DNA of 64,000 nucleotides from NCBI GenBank assembly GCA_003117195.1, contig BDSI01000159.1:177038-241037 (forward strand), in the 5' to 3' direction. A program made the translations under genes and the position numbers. This document shows, in pieces, positions 47,840 through 60,369 of the stretch; within the stretch, counting starts at the first letter, position 1, and every line of letters starts with the position of its first letter. This DNA is from Eudorina sp. 2006-703-Eu-15 (lineage: Eukaryota; Chlorophyta; Chlorophyceae; Chlamydomonadales; Volvocaceae). Under the pieces are notes generated by a model. The model searched no databases. It saw only the letters and a list, made by a program, of their open reading frames with translations, and was not told where the DNA came from.

Positions 47840-48640
47840 TGCGGTGTTTACAACAACGGGGTTCCCAGCAGCACCCCGCATTCCCTTGCAGGCAGGGAAC
47901 AGGGGTGGAGTGGAGACCCGCGCCCTGGACCCCCCTCTGTGGACTATCACCAAGGTCGGGCGCACATTCACGCACAATCACGGTCACGCTCCGTCGGCCT
48001 CGTCCATCAGTACGGCACCCGTACGAGCACAGTATGCCACTGCCGCCTGCCCATGTGCGGGCAGCTGCCGTGTGTGTGGGGGGGGAGGAGGGGCCGGGTT
48101 ACGGCATATGGCGGCCCCACCACCACCACCCGTATGATCCATTCGCGGGGCCCGCCTTCCTCCCCCCTGGACCGCAAGCAGGGATTAACCCCCCTCCCCG
48201 GGCTGTCCCCTCCCCCCCTCCCCCCACACCAAGATCACTACCGACCAGTCCTCGCACTGCTCGCACCTCCCTCCCACCTCGGTCGACCGATCCATCCATC
48301 ACCCCAGGGGCCGCAGCGGCCGCTCCCCCTCCCGGCGGCAGGGGGCTGCCATCTCCTCCGGCGCCCCCCGACCCCTCGCTCTCACTTCGAGCTGCGCCTC
48401 CTGCGAGATCACCCCGCCCCCGAGCCGCATTCACTTACTCATTCTCTCACTCCAGCTGGGTCCGGAAAGCCCTCCCCTTCCCCCGCGTGGCCCCTAGGTC
48501 CCTCCACCCCACTCATGTCAAAACGTTCCCTCCAGTCTCCCCCCCTCTCCATCGCCCCCCTCTTTCCCGCCCCCTCCCTCCCGCCCTCCCTGACCACTCC
48601 CTGAGTGGGGCCCTAGGCCCCGCCGCCAGGGGGTCGCAGC
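45600..48640. other. 3-kb convergent intergenic region
   Basis: Between the Gly-rich gene (plus) and the TraB-type gene (minus). There is no splice-consistent gene. It holds an ATG/GTG trinucleotide run at 46530-46612, a TGTAA word at 47059-47063 (a possible but distant poly(A) signal) and a (TG)n tract at 47789-47838. Confidence 0.45.
47789..47838. repeat. (TG)n microsatellite
   Basis: A nearly pure TG run of about 50 bp in the intergenic region. Its flanks do not match the (AC)n-tailed retroelement seen at 55825-57175. Confidence 0.9.
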
Positions 48641-51600
48641 TCACTCCAGCTCGAAGTTGAGCCCCCTCACGTACATGACCATGTCCTCCGAGTACCCGGG
48701 GCCGCCGTGGCTGGGGCGGATGTCCCGCATGGGCTGCAACACCTGAGGGGGTGGGGTGGGGGTGGGGTGGGGTGGGGGCGATGGCGAGGAGCGGTAGAGG
48801 GTGTGGGTAGGAGCGAGGAGGGGAGGCGGGGGCCAGGGGCGGAGACGTCAGCGAGGAGGGGGAGGTGGCAAGCGCATGTACGGACACAGAGAGCAGTACA
48901 GTGCCTTCCGGTGTAGCCGGGTGCCCCTACCCCCCTTCCACCACCGCCGTCACCACCCCCGTCGTACTGCAGCCCGAGCCCGTCGGCCCCAGCCCGGGCG
49001 GCATGACACACCCACCGCGGAGGTATGCCGCCCCGACCAGACCAGCGGCTGAGTACGGCACCAGCACATGGGTACGGCACCAGCACGTGGCGCTCTTCTG
49101 GGCCTCCCGAGCCCCCTGTCCCCCGCCTCCCCCTCCCTCCCTCCTCCCTCCCGCGTGCGGCGAACCCCCACCCACCCACCTGGGTACAGTCCATTCTTCA
49201 CCGGACCTTTGCTCTGGCAGCAGCGCAGTTTGAACACGTCTACCAATTTCCTATACCCCCCCCCACACACTCACTCAGACACCTCGTGCTTGGTTTGGGT
49301 CGGGCGGGTTCCTTATCTAAACACCCACAGACACACACAGACACACACACAGTCACACAGATACACCTCGTGGAAGTCGCAGCCCAGCCCGGCCACCAGT
49401 CGGTCCAGCAGGTCGCGGGGCAGGCTGGCGAGCTGCATGCGGGGAGATCCGTACACCTCCTGTACGGCGGTGTACGAGATCGACTGCCGGTCCGGCACAG
49501 GCCCCAGTACGGACACCAAGTCCCCGAGAACCTGGGGGGGGGGACGGCGGGTTGGAATAAATGAGCGGAGCGGGGATTGCAATGCCATCGAGGGACGTGT
49601 GCGGGTGCCGGTTAGATTGGGTGGGCGGGTGGGTGGGCGGGTTGTATCAATAAACATCAGGACCGCACATCGGAGGCCGAGGCGGGACACAGGCGGACCC
49701 CTCCCTGCCCCTGGCTCTCTCCGCCCTCCGTCCCTCCCTCCCCCTTTCGCTCCCTCCCTCCCTCCGTCCTTCCCCCCTCTCTCCCTCCCTGCCTGCCTCC
49801 CTCCCTTCCGGCCGCGCCGCCGTGCGCACTTGCACCCTCTCATTTTCCACTGCCATGCAGGCACAACATCAAAGAAGCTTTGTGAGTGTTTCTGAGTGTG
49901 GTGCCCGGGTTCGTTTCTGGGTTTGTTTCATTCTTTCCTTTTCATCCCCCTCCCCTTGCCTCCCCCTCCCCTTGCCTCCCCCCTCCCCCTCCCCCTCCCC
50001 CCTCCCCCCTCCCCCCTCCCCCCCCCCGCCCCCGGCCACCCCCCACCTCCCCCCTCCCCCCGCCCCCGGCCACCTCCCCCCTCCCCCCTCCCCCGCCCCC
50101 CTCCCCCCTCCCCCGCCCCCCTCCCCCTCCCCCGGCCACCCCCCACCTCCCCCCTCCCCCGCCCCCCTCCCCCCTCCCCCCGCCCCCCTCCCCCTCCCCC
50201 GCCCCCCTCCCCCCTCCCCCTCCCCGGCCTTCCCCACCTCGCGGGTGACACTGAGCCGCAGCCCAGCCTCCATCAGCCCCCGCCTCAGTCCGTACTGCGG
50301 GTCGCGCTCGGGTCCTCAGGCAGCGGCGGGGCGGTCATGACCTGCGAGGCGGCCAGCGGCTGAGAGGCGCCGCCGCACCCGACCACCTCGCGCCACTTGC
50401 CGCTGCGCCACAGGTGCTCCAGGCCTGTGGGGTGGGGTGGGGTGGGGTGGGGGATAGGGTGGGGTGGGGGATAGGGTGTGGGGTGTGGGGTGTGGGGAGT
50501 GGGGTGTGGGGTGTGGTATAGGAAATTGGTAGGCATATTTATACTGGGGTGGGGGGGTAGGCGGGTGGACAAAGGGTAAGGGACAGAGGGACTGAGAGGC
50601 GCCACACGGACGGGCAGTCCGGTTGTCCCCCTCCAGCCTCCAGCGGGCGCTGCCGAACAGGGAATTACTGACGTCCTCTGCCTCACCCGACGTCACCCGA
50701 CCAGACGTGCCCCTGCCACCTGCCCCACCTGCCCCACCTGACACTCGCTGTCCCGGACCCTAACCCCAAACACGCCCGACCTCTGAACAGACCCGCACCG
50801 CCCCTCAGGCCCCTCAGGCCTCAAAACCCACCCTACCCGGCAGGTGCGCACTGCCCACCACCAGCGCCAGACTGCCCGGCTGGCCCCCCGCCAGCTGCTG
50901 CTGCGGCAACGTGTTGTGGCACAGCTGGCTGACCACCTGCAGCATCACCGCCTCGCGCTCCTGAGGGGAAGGGAAAGGGGGGAGGGGTAAATTGAGGGGA
51001 GGGGGGACGGAGGGCGCGGGGGCGCGGAGGGGGCCGCGGGGCCTAGGCGTGTGGGACGTGAGGGCGGGGGCCGGGAGGGACAGCGAGGAGAGCAGGCTGA
51101 TGAGCGGCCCTGGCTGGGCGGTGACAGCTGTCGGCGTTGAGAGGCTCTGGCCGGAGGGGTGCCAAGGGAGGCGCCACCCCAGTACGGCGCCACCCCAGTA
51201 CGGCGCCAGCCCAGTTCCCAGCCCCGAACTCCCCCCCTTAGCGGCGGCCTCCCAGCCCCCACCCCCAGTCCCCCACCCAACCAGCCCACCTGCATCATGA
51301 TCTGCTCCGTCACCGGCAGGTTATCCGGGTCGTACGGCAGGGGCGGGAGGCCCAGGAAGTTGCGGTAATTCTGTACGGCAGCATAGCTGAAGCCCTGATC
51401 CAGCTGGGGTATGGTGGTGAGGCCGAAGAGGCGCCTGCTCCCCGCCATGGTGGGTTGGGTGGTCATCATCATCACCATCACCACCATCACCATCAGCAGC
51501 GGCAGCAACAGACGTCCCATCCAGGGCGGCAGGGGAGGGTTATAGTGAGACTGAGACCGGTGCAGGTGGTGGTGGTGGTGCAGGTGGTGGTGGTGGTGGA

Positions 51601-52517
51601 ACGAGGCTAATGGGTAGGTAGGAACTCTAGCTGCTTCCGATCGCGATGAGCATCACCGGCCCCCGGCCTGCCTCCCCTCCCCGTATGTCAATCAAGACAG
51701 TGAACCCGCCTGCCTCCCCTACCTCCCCTTCGTCCCCTTCCTCCCCTACGTCCCCTTCCTCCCCTTCCTCCCCTTCCTCCCATCCACACAGACAAACAGC
51801 CAAATGGGCGTCGCGCCCATCGCCCGCACGAACAGCAGTGTGGTGCGTGCCTGAGCTGCCCGGATGGCAGCGGACCCGCACACGCGGGCCAACATGGCGG
51901 CATCATCATCATCCGGAGGCAGGCCCGGAGGCAGGCCCATCATGCCTCCGCAGCCTCACTACCGCTGCTTGTGTCGGCGTGTGTTACTTCAGGGCTGGGG
52001 CAGGGGCAATTGTGTCACACACGCGGTCTCATCCACCCCCGTGTGACTCAGCTAAGTCCCTTGCATCGCATGAACTCCGGCCGCGCAACTTTCCTGGACA
52101 CCCATACACCCACACGCTGGACTTCCGTTTTCGCGGCTCAGTTTCTTGTTACACACACCCACACACAGCCTATCTGCTGGTTCTCTGTAAGTAGATTGGA
52201 GGTTGATTTGTAAGTAACCCATGGGTCTGGATGATCCGGGCGGGGTATTTGCTAAACACACCCACCCACCCAGACTCCTGCCCTGCCCGCTGAAACACAC
52301 ACGCACACACACACCACTGTCACCGATCCTCAGGGATCGGGCGCGCGCCCTTGGTTGAGAGCGAGGGGACAGAGGCCCCTTACGCCCCTCTCCCCCGAAT
52401 CCGGGAGAGAGTGCTTCGGCGGTCTCCCGTATGGGCGGGTTAGCGCCCCCGGCCAGCGTCGGCCCGACAGATATGTAACGATTCACACACACACAGCTCG
52501 CGGCTCAGTTATCTTTT

Positions 52518-52548
<31 letters not shown>

Positions 52549-54538
52549 CACACGCACCTGTAGGTGATGTCCTTGGGCCGGTCCCCGAACACGAGCGGCG
52601 CACCCGTCGCGAAGGCCCCGATGTAGGCCAGCTGCTCGCCGTTGTAGCTGCTGCGGACCTGGGCCGCGACGGGGGCGGTGGTGCGGCCACCCGGGATGAG
52701 GGCGGTGGTGGGCACCAGGGGGGGACCGGGCGGCTGTCACGCGCGAGGAGCCCCTTCGAGTTGGGCTCATTTGACGACCCTGACTGACCCGTCCCACCCC
52801 GCCCTCCCGCATTCAGCAGGACCCCTCACTCTTCCCCCTCACCCTGCCCCCTCACCCTCCCCCCTCAACCCCGGGCCCCCCCCCACACGCACACACACCT
52901 GCTTCCACAGCGGAGATTCGGTGAAGTCGCCCTCCTTGAAGTCCTGCAGCGTGACACCGATCTGGCTCGGGTCGGGTCGGGTCGGGGGGCAGGGCGGAGG
53001 GTGGAGGGGTAGAGGAAAGTGGTCGGGGGACAGGGCGGCGGGCGGAGGGTTAAGAGGGGTAGATGGGCCCCCCGCGGGGCCGGGTTGTGGCAGGGAGGCT
53101 GGGACGCTGGCAGCAAACAGTCCACCTCGGGCCAGGCTGGGACAGGTCAGCCACCCCCTTTTTGGGAGACCCGCCAACAAGGGGGGCGCCCGAGCGTCCC
53201 AAGACCAGCAGTCGCAGCCCCACAAACCCTTGACCCTACCCCCATCGTTGTAAGGGGTACTTGTCGCCGGGCCGCTGCTGGGTGTTACTGGAGACACCCC
53301 AGTCATCTTCATCTCCCGGGCACTCCCCAGTCGGCCATCTTGCACCGCACCGCACCGCACCGCACCGCACCGCACCGCACCTCCGGCTCTACCGTCTGTC
53401 TTGGCAACCCCCACCCAGCGCAGCCCAGGCCTCCTCCCTAACCCCACCTTCCCCCCGCCCCTCCTCTCGCTTCCGCTGCCTGCCCTCCTCCCCAGCCCTT
53501 AGTCGCCGGGCTCGGTCGGCGTGTCTGCGCTATTTTTATCGCTGTTTCAAACCCCGCCCTTACCCTTACCCTTTCACTTATCCTTACCTGGCAAAACATG
53601 CGCAAGTAGAAGCCGGCGGTGGGGTCCGCCATCTGGTCCCCGCAGCGGATGACGTTTCCCGCCAGGGAGCCGTGCTCGGGGCCCATGGACGTCTCCACCA
53701 CCACCGCCTGGGGCCGCTGCCGGATGATCCACTCGCCTGCAAGGGGGAGGGGGAGGGCCCCCAAGGGGCAGGGACGCCGGGGGGCGTGGCCGGGGGGGAG
53801 GGAGGTAAACGGGAAGTAGACTGGTGGTGTGTGGCGGAGGGGTGGGGAGGGTTCAGGCCTCAGGGCCGCCTTCCTCGCTGGTCCGCCCGTCACGACCCCG
53901 GTGGTCCACCGGGACCATCGCCACGCAACGACACGACGGACTGGCCCCCAGACTGGCCCCCGGACTGGCCCCCGGACTGGCCCACCCGCCCACCCACCGA
54001 TGTGGGGCTGCGGTGCCAGGTGCTCCACCCCGAAGACGTGGATGTCGGTGCCGGTCTCCTCACACCGGAGTGTGAAGTTGGGGCCGGAGGCGGGCTGGGG
54101 CGGGGAGGGGCTGGTCGCGGGCTCCGCCGAGGGGGCGGAGCGGCACTGGACGGTGCGGCCGCAGGGTGTCACCGGATGCGGGCGGCGGCTGGATGCGGCC
54201 GTAGCCGTCGTCATCATCATCATCAGGGGCACAGGAGGAGCAGCTGAAGGGGCGCCTTGGATGCAGTGTGCGGGGGAGGTCAATCCCGGGTAAGGCGGTG
54301 GGAGCGTAGGGCGGGGAGTAATGGATGTGCAACTGGAACAACCACACGTGGGGGACGAGGAGAGGGCTTTGCCCGTTAAGCTTGCAGCCCCGGGTCGCTT
54401 CGCCACCATGGGGGCTTGACTCACCCCGTACGGAAGGAGATAATGCAGAGCGCGCCGAAGCACAGCGTTGAAAGTGCGGCGGCTGGACTTGGCTGTCATC
54501 CGGCAATCGCCCACGCCCAACTGCTCCCTGGCGCGCAT
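48641..54538 (-). CDS. TraB-domain protein
   Basis: Member of the TraB/PrgY family, found in bacteria, archaea and eukaryotes, with plant members at organelle membranes. Ten exons: 53998-54538, 53588-53736, 52899-52961, 52558-52658, 51290-51434, 50837-50960, 50342-50424, 50238-50294, 49367-49531 and 48641-48742. They total 1,530 nt, 509 residues. Family motifs in order are DIHVFGVEHLA (first conserved strand), RPQAVVVETSMGPEHG with the conserved Glu, PLVFGDRPKDITYRRL (the GDR-IT-R motif), EREAVMLQVV and LALVVGSAHLPG (the second conserved G-HLPG motif). The first ~165 residues are low-complexity and may be a targeting region. An intron may be hidden there, and the ATG at 54538 is provisional. 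The TraB domain itself and the 3' exons are well supported. Confidence 0.88.
49182..49258 (-). repeat. Intronic dispersed repeat, copy k (longest, reference copy)
   Basis: Plus-strand order: GGGTACAGTCCATTCTTCAC, CGGACCTTTGCTCTGGCAGC, AGCGCAGTTTGAACACGTCT, ACCAATTTCCTATACCCC. It lies in the intron between the last two TraB exons, sense relative to the gene. It aligns with copy f over about 75 bp. Confidence 0.85.
49946..50228. repeat. Long homopyrimidine tract
   Basis: About 280 bp that is almost only C and T on the plus strand, built from CCCCCTCCCC words with rare CCGG interruptions. It fills the intron between TraB exons 8 and 9. In gene sense it is purine-rich (GGGGGAGGGG). Confidence 0.92.
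50516..50548 (+). repeat. Intronic dispersed repeat, copy l (partial)
   Basis: GGTATAGGAAATTGGTAGGC followed by ATATTTATACTG, in the intron between TraB exons 6 and 7, antisense. Confidence 0.6.
52308..52500 (+). mobile_element. Retroelement 3'-end fragment with (AC)n tail
   Basis: About 185 bp, from CACCGATCCTCAGGGATCGG to AGATATGTAACGATTC and an AC tail, nearly identical to the minus strand of 56105-55940. It sits in the intron between TraB exons 4 and 5. The shared end AACGATTC plus (AC)n suggests a 5'-truncated insertion of the same non-LTR family. It contains a short inverted repeat CCGATCCTCAGGGATCGG. Confidence 0.65.
53342..53381. repeat. (CACCG)n pentamer run
   Basis: Eight pentamers (CGCAC phase) in the TraB intron between exons 2 and 3. 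Confidence 0.9.
53938..53985. repeat. 12-bp repeat (GACTGGCCCCCG)n
   Basis: Four copies in the TraB intron between exons 1 and 2, next to the exon 1 donor. Confidence 0.85.
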
Positions 54539-54743
54539 GACTAAACATCCTTGCCGACACAGGAATCCGTGTTCACTCACGATCTCGACTGGCAACTCCG
54601 ACTTCAAGAAAGGGTTATGGAAGCGAGAGGCACAGTGGAAGTTTGGGCTTTCGCTGTGCTATGTCGTTAAGCAGGAGCCGCTGATTTAAAAGCTAATAGA
54701 TGGGCAAATTATTTCCGCAACATTCTCAGGACGTTCAGTTAGG

Positions 54744-55439
54744 ATGGCGGTTGCGATGCATGGTTCAACCGTTGCACTTGCAACGGTCTCATTCTTGGAG
54801 AGCGCTTTGAGAGTTCGCACCAAAGTGTTCATGCTATTCATAACGCCCAAAACCTATTCCTTCGGAATATATAAGCTGAATAAGGGCAGAAAGGACAAGA
54901 ATATAAATCCTTCATCTATCTTGTTGGACTTCACGCGTCACGGTTGTCCCAACCTCCGCGAAGTGGTTCGGCAAACACTGTCCGCATGTTCTCGTCACTG
55001 CTTCACCGTCTGGCCATCTGGCCACCGCAACTTCTGGAGCGGCCGCAGCCTCGCACAGCGCCCAGTTGCCGGCTTCGGCCTGGCGTTGCAACTGTGGTGG
55101 TGGGCAGTGGCAGTGGCGCAGCAGTCCCTGTCGGCCTACCTGGCCGCTTCACAGACCGGCGCCGGCGCGGCGCCTAGCCGCCGCCGATCCGCGACCGCAC
55201 TGCCTATCCTGTACGGCTCCCCTGCGGCGTCCTTCACGTTCAAGCAGGCCCCGGTGGGCCTTTCGCGGATTCGGTCCCGGTCCGCGGCCCTGGTGTTCGG
55301 CGGCACGACGGCGGGCGGTGGGGCAGACGGGTCTGCCTCGGGCGGCGAACCCGACTGGACGCGTGGACGGACCAGCAGGGACCAGCTCACCCACCAACCA
55401 GTGCTCAACCGGTGGTTTTCATCACCACGAACAGGGTGA
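54744..55439 (+). CDS. Possible small protein gene, unrecognised
   Basis: An uninterrupted frame of 231 residues from the ATG at 54744. From about residue 70 the third codon positions become strongly GC-rich and the sequence looks coding (GFGLALQLWWWAVAVAQQSL hydrophobic stretch; FKQAPVGLSRIRSRSAALVF; Gly-rich GGTTAGGGADGSASGG). The first ~65 codons are AT-rich and look more like promoter or 5' UTR, so the true start may be further in or on another exon. The gene is divergent from the TraB gene with a 205-bp gap. No family recognised; reality and start both uncertain. Confidence 0.35.
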   Translation: MAVAMHGSTVALATVSFLESALRVRTKVFMLFITPKTYSFGIYKLNKGRKDKNINPSSILLDFTRHGCPNLREVVRQTLSACSRHCFTVWPSGHRNFWSGRSLAQRPVAGFGLALQLWWWAVAVAQQSLSAYLAASQTGAGAAPSRRRSATALPILYGSPAASFTFKQAPVGLSRIRSRSAALVFGGTTAGGGADGSASGGEPDWTRGRTSRDQLTHQPVLNRWFSSPRTG

Positions 55440-57175
<1,736 letters not shown>

Positions 57176-57566
57176 TGTTAACAAGTCAAACTGGTTCTTA
57201 CTGATTAACGTATATGTCCTTCAAGATTATGAAACTGTCAGACATTGTGCGGGTGTACGTAGGGACCGAAATCGTCGGCCAAGTAGTGACCAATGGCGCA
57301 GGTACGAGTCCTCCTACTATCGTCTTTTTTATCTTTTACAGCAGCCGCCAGGGATTGTTAGAATTGCCCCCCTTGTGGACCTAAACCCAAGCCCCGCTTT
57401 CACGTCCTCCAGCGATGTAATATATTCCGCAGAGAATGACCTCAGGGCCGCACTTCGACCGTATACTACTGTATCGCCCCTTAGAACTTTTGCCACCAGC
57501 TGGCATAAGAGAAACACCAAATGTACGCGACCTGGCACACTTAATTGCAAGCAAGCCTCTAAGAAA

Positions 57567-58861
57567 ATGGCACCCAAACCCACATTCCTTGTGGGGAATT
57601 TCGACATCAGCGGCTGCCTCTGCCTCACTATTCTGTCGGCTATGGCAGCGGTGCAGATCGTGTGGTCGGTCCTCACTTGTGCATTCAGAAAGACCTCTGA
57701 GACTCCTGTGGTGGTACATTCCCCAACAGAGAACAACACGCAGTTGCTGAAGCGCATGCCCTCGGTGCAGCGCTTCTCGCCAGCCTTCTGGGCGCTCGGG
57801 CGCTGGGCGCAGACTGTCGTCGGTGGAAGCCTCGGCCCCAAGGAAGCCCTTCCTTATCGACGAGAATGGGTGACCATGTCCGACGGCGTTGAGGTGGCCC
57901 TGGACTTCAAGGAGGCGCAAGGCGACCTGCTCCCTAAGGACGCACCACTGGTTCTCGTGCTGCACGGCTTGGGTACATCCCTGACCTGGACCGACTCCCC
58001 AGACCAACCTGGCCCAGCTGTCAAATGACTCATTCACCCGACGATGTGATGCTCCACGCCGCAGGTGGCCACTCCATGACCAACTCGTGCAATTCAATGA
58101 CTGAGGTCCTTGCCCGCCGAAACTGGAGGGTGGTTGTGTACAACCGCCGGGGCCACGGGGGCACGTCGCTCATGCCGCCCCCTGCTGCCAGCAAGGCACA
58201 GGTGAGGCAACCGCCACCGCGTGGTGTAGTGATGGGATAATGGGACGCACGTAGTGTATGCCATGTATGGGGGCCGCAACCTAGCGACTAAGCACCATCG
58301 GCCATGGCAAGAACGCCTGTCCCATCACCCGGCGTGCCTCGCAATCAGCCGCACCGCACCTGGAACTGCAAGTCACCCACCTTTTGAGAGGATTTAAGTT
58401 ACGTTAGTCGGTGCTGCACGCAGGATGGCATCAATGTCGACGACGTGAAGCTCACTCTGGGCGGCACCAAGGCGTTCCCGCAGCACGTGGACCTGGACGA
58501 CATGCGCTGCGTGGTTGCGCACGTGGCTGCCAAGTGCGGGGGAGGGGGGTGGCAAGGATTGAGCGGGACCCTGGATCCGTCGTCCTTGGATACCGGTCAG
58601 CATGCACGTATGTAGCGTGGCAGTAGCCACACTCAGCCGTGTAGCAATGCAGGTGTGGGGGCGGCGGACTGGCGGCTCTGCGGCACAGCGTAGGGTTTGA
58701 GGACGGACCGGGCCTGCCGTGCAGGTACCCCGATGCCCCCAAGGCGCTGCTGGGTCTGTCGGCTGGCGGAAACCTGTGCGTGTACTACCAGGGGGAGTGT
58801 GCGAAGGAGTCGCCATTCAAGGCGGCCGTGTCCGTGTCCAACGGCCACGACCTGATGCAGC
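57567..58861 (+). CDS. EMB8/ABHD1-3-type alpha/beta hydrolase, 5' part only
   Basis: Serine hydrolase of the EMB8/ABHD1-ABHD3 (YheT-like) family, usually membrane-anchored and acting on lipids or acyl esters. Four exons: 57567-57972, 58065-58201, 58424-58533 and 58725-58861 (790 nt, 263 residues so far). Visible features are an N-terminal membrane anchor (LCLTILSAMAAVQIVWSVLT), the PLVLVLHGLG oxyanion strand, GGHSMTNS, WRVVVYNRRGHGGTS and the nucleophile elbow GLSAGGNL with the catalytic Ser. Exon 4 ends with a clean donor (C/GTGAGT), so the gene should continue for another ~150 residues including the catalytic Asp and His. I find no such exons in the next 5 kb. Either they lie beyond 64000 after a very long intron, or the gene is broken by insertion. 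The ATG at 57567 is the first plausible start; an in-frame open stretch extends upstream. Confidence 0.85.
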
Positions 58862-60369
58862 GTGAGTAACACACCTCTCGGCTCCACCCATCCAACACGC
58901 CACACCCTGCCGCCCTTGCTTGCCCCTACACCCACACACAGCTTCCCCGTTCCCCGTACCCACCCCGCCGCCAATGCTCTGCCCCAATGCCGTGTGGCGT
59001 GCCTTCGGAAGTATTGCCGGGTCCCTTCGTTTTTCTCAGCCACCAATGCTTTCCACGAGGATTGTTGTCCGCAGTTTCTCTTACTGCCTCTGCGGGTAGT
59101 ATTCCCTGCGCCGCTAGCGTAGCGGCTCGTACGGCAGCCTTGTCTGCCTGTTCGTTGTAGGTGACTCACTTAGGGGCCGATTTCCGGGCGCGGACTGCCA
59201 AAGTGACCCGGTCTGACCGTTAGTGCCTTTGCGACGAGGATTTTTCGAGTTAACCTACGAGACATTCCAAGTTGTAATCTCAACAAGGTAAGCTATAGAA
59301 GCTATGTAACAGGTAATATAAATGTCTACGTATTGCATCAGAAAACGATTGGATCTTCGTGCGACGCGGCGCCGAAACTGCGGGAACGGACCCGGCATGA
59401 CAAATCACCCGTCCATTCTCCCACAGTAGCCGCTATGCCCCCAAGCCCCGGCGACTTTAAATATGATCCCTACTGATCTTGTTTTTGCAAGAATGGCATC
59501 CAGCGTAGTAGTTCTGAGAGTTAGAACTCCCATCGAAGTCAGGAACTCCCGAAACCCACCCTAAACCCGTGCTGTGCACGCCATACACCCGACTATTCAC
59601 TTTCATGGACAAGACAATGCGCTGCCCCTCGCTGTGCATCCCAACTGAAGCCCTCATAACGCTAGGGGCGGCGGTTGTGCCAGAAAATCTGCTATATGGA
59701 CAGTGCGCTGCGAACTCTGCCAGGGCGGCCTTGCCACAGGCATTGACAAACAATAATAGCGCATGTAAGGCGCTCTGCCGCACAGCTCGGCCCAGGAGCG
59801 TGCGAGCGAACTTGTACGGCGGGTCCGCTCTCAGCGTAGGAAGCGCACACGCTTTGCGGATTTCAAAATGCCATCTAGATCGGACAGGTAATCGGGCCCC
59901 TTAGACCTCCAGGGAAAAAGATGACGTCAACATCGTGTGCAGCGTTTCATTCCTCGCAGCGCACGAATGGACACGGTAATCGTTTCCAACGATGGGCCCC
60001 CGTAGACAAAGAATTGGCCCAAAGACATTCTTCCCGTCCTTGCACGTGCGAACCCTGCTGTACAGTCCCCTCCACAGCACCACTCCCTGACCACAAAGTC
60101 GCTCTGCGTGTCGGTCTTTTGGCCACGCGCCGCCTGTGACAATCTGGTTACACTACCCATGTGTCCACTTATGTACAACCGCATGTCTCCAGCATGGCAG
60201 ACACTCCGGTACGACGCTCAAGCACTTCATGCCGCAAGCCAACGGCCAGCACACCCCAACACATCCCACCGCGCTTTAGAGGCTAGCCGTTTCCCAGGTA
60301 TGGTACTCGCCCATGAGTGCTGACCACCCACCACTGCCCGCCCGCCGACGTCCATGCAGCGACCCCATC
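58862..60369. other. Lower-GC region after truncated hydrolase; unassigned minus ORF
   Basis: No continuation of the hydrolase is visible. A minus-strand open frame of about 109 codons lies at 59457-59783. It continues upstream in frame through the 66-bp repeat (RKACALPTLRADPPYKFART) and ends with ..GCHSCKNK. I do not recognise it; it may belong to a mobile element. Confidence 0.4.
59798..59863 (+). repeat. 66-bp direct repeat, left copy
   Basis: GCGTGCGAGCGAACTTGTAC through GCGGATTT. It matches 63115-63180 at 65 of 66 positions (one G/A difference), in the same orientation, 3,317 bp away. Confidence 0.92.

Noticed and set aside
49822..50363. Overlapping Pro-rich and Gly-rich frames on both strands
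   Set aside because: Translations of the homopyrimidine tract within a TraB intron.
51445..51520. Met/Val-rich signal-like N terminus (MGRLLLPLLMVMVVMVMMM) upstream of a TraB exon
   Set aside because: Comes from a CAT/CAC trinucleotide run in the intron; the exon acceptor at 51434 joins in phase to the upstream exon ending at 52558, restoring the GDR-IT-R motif.
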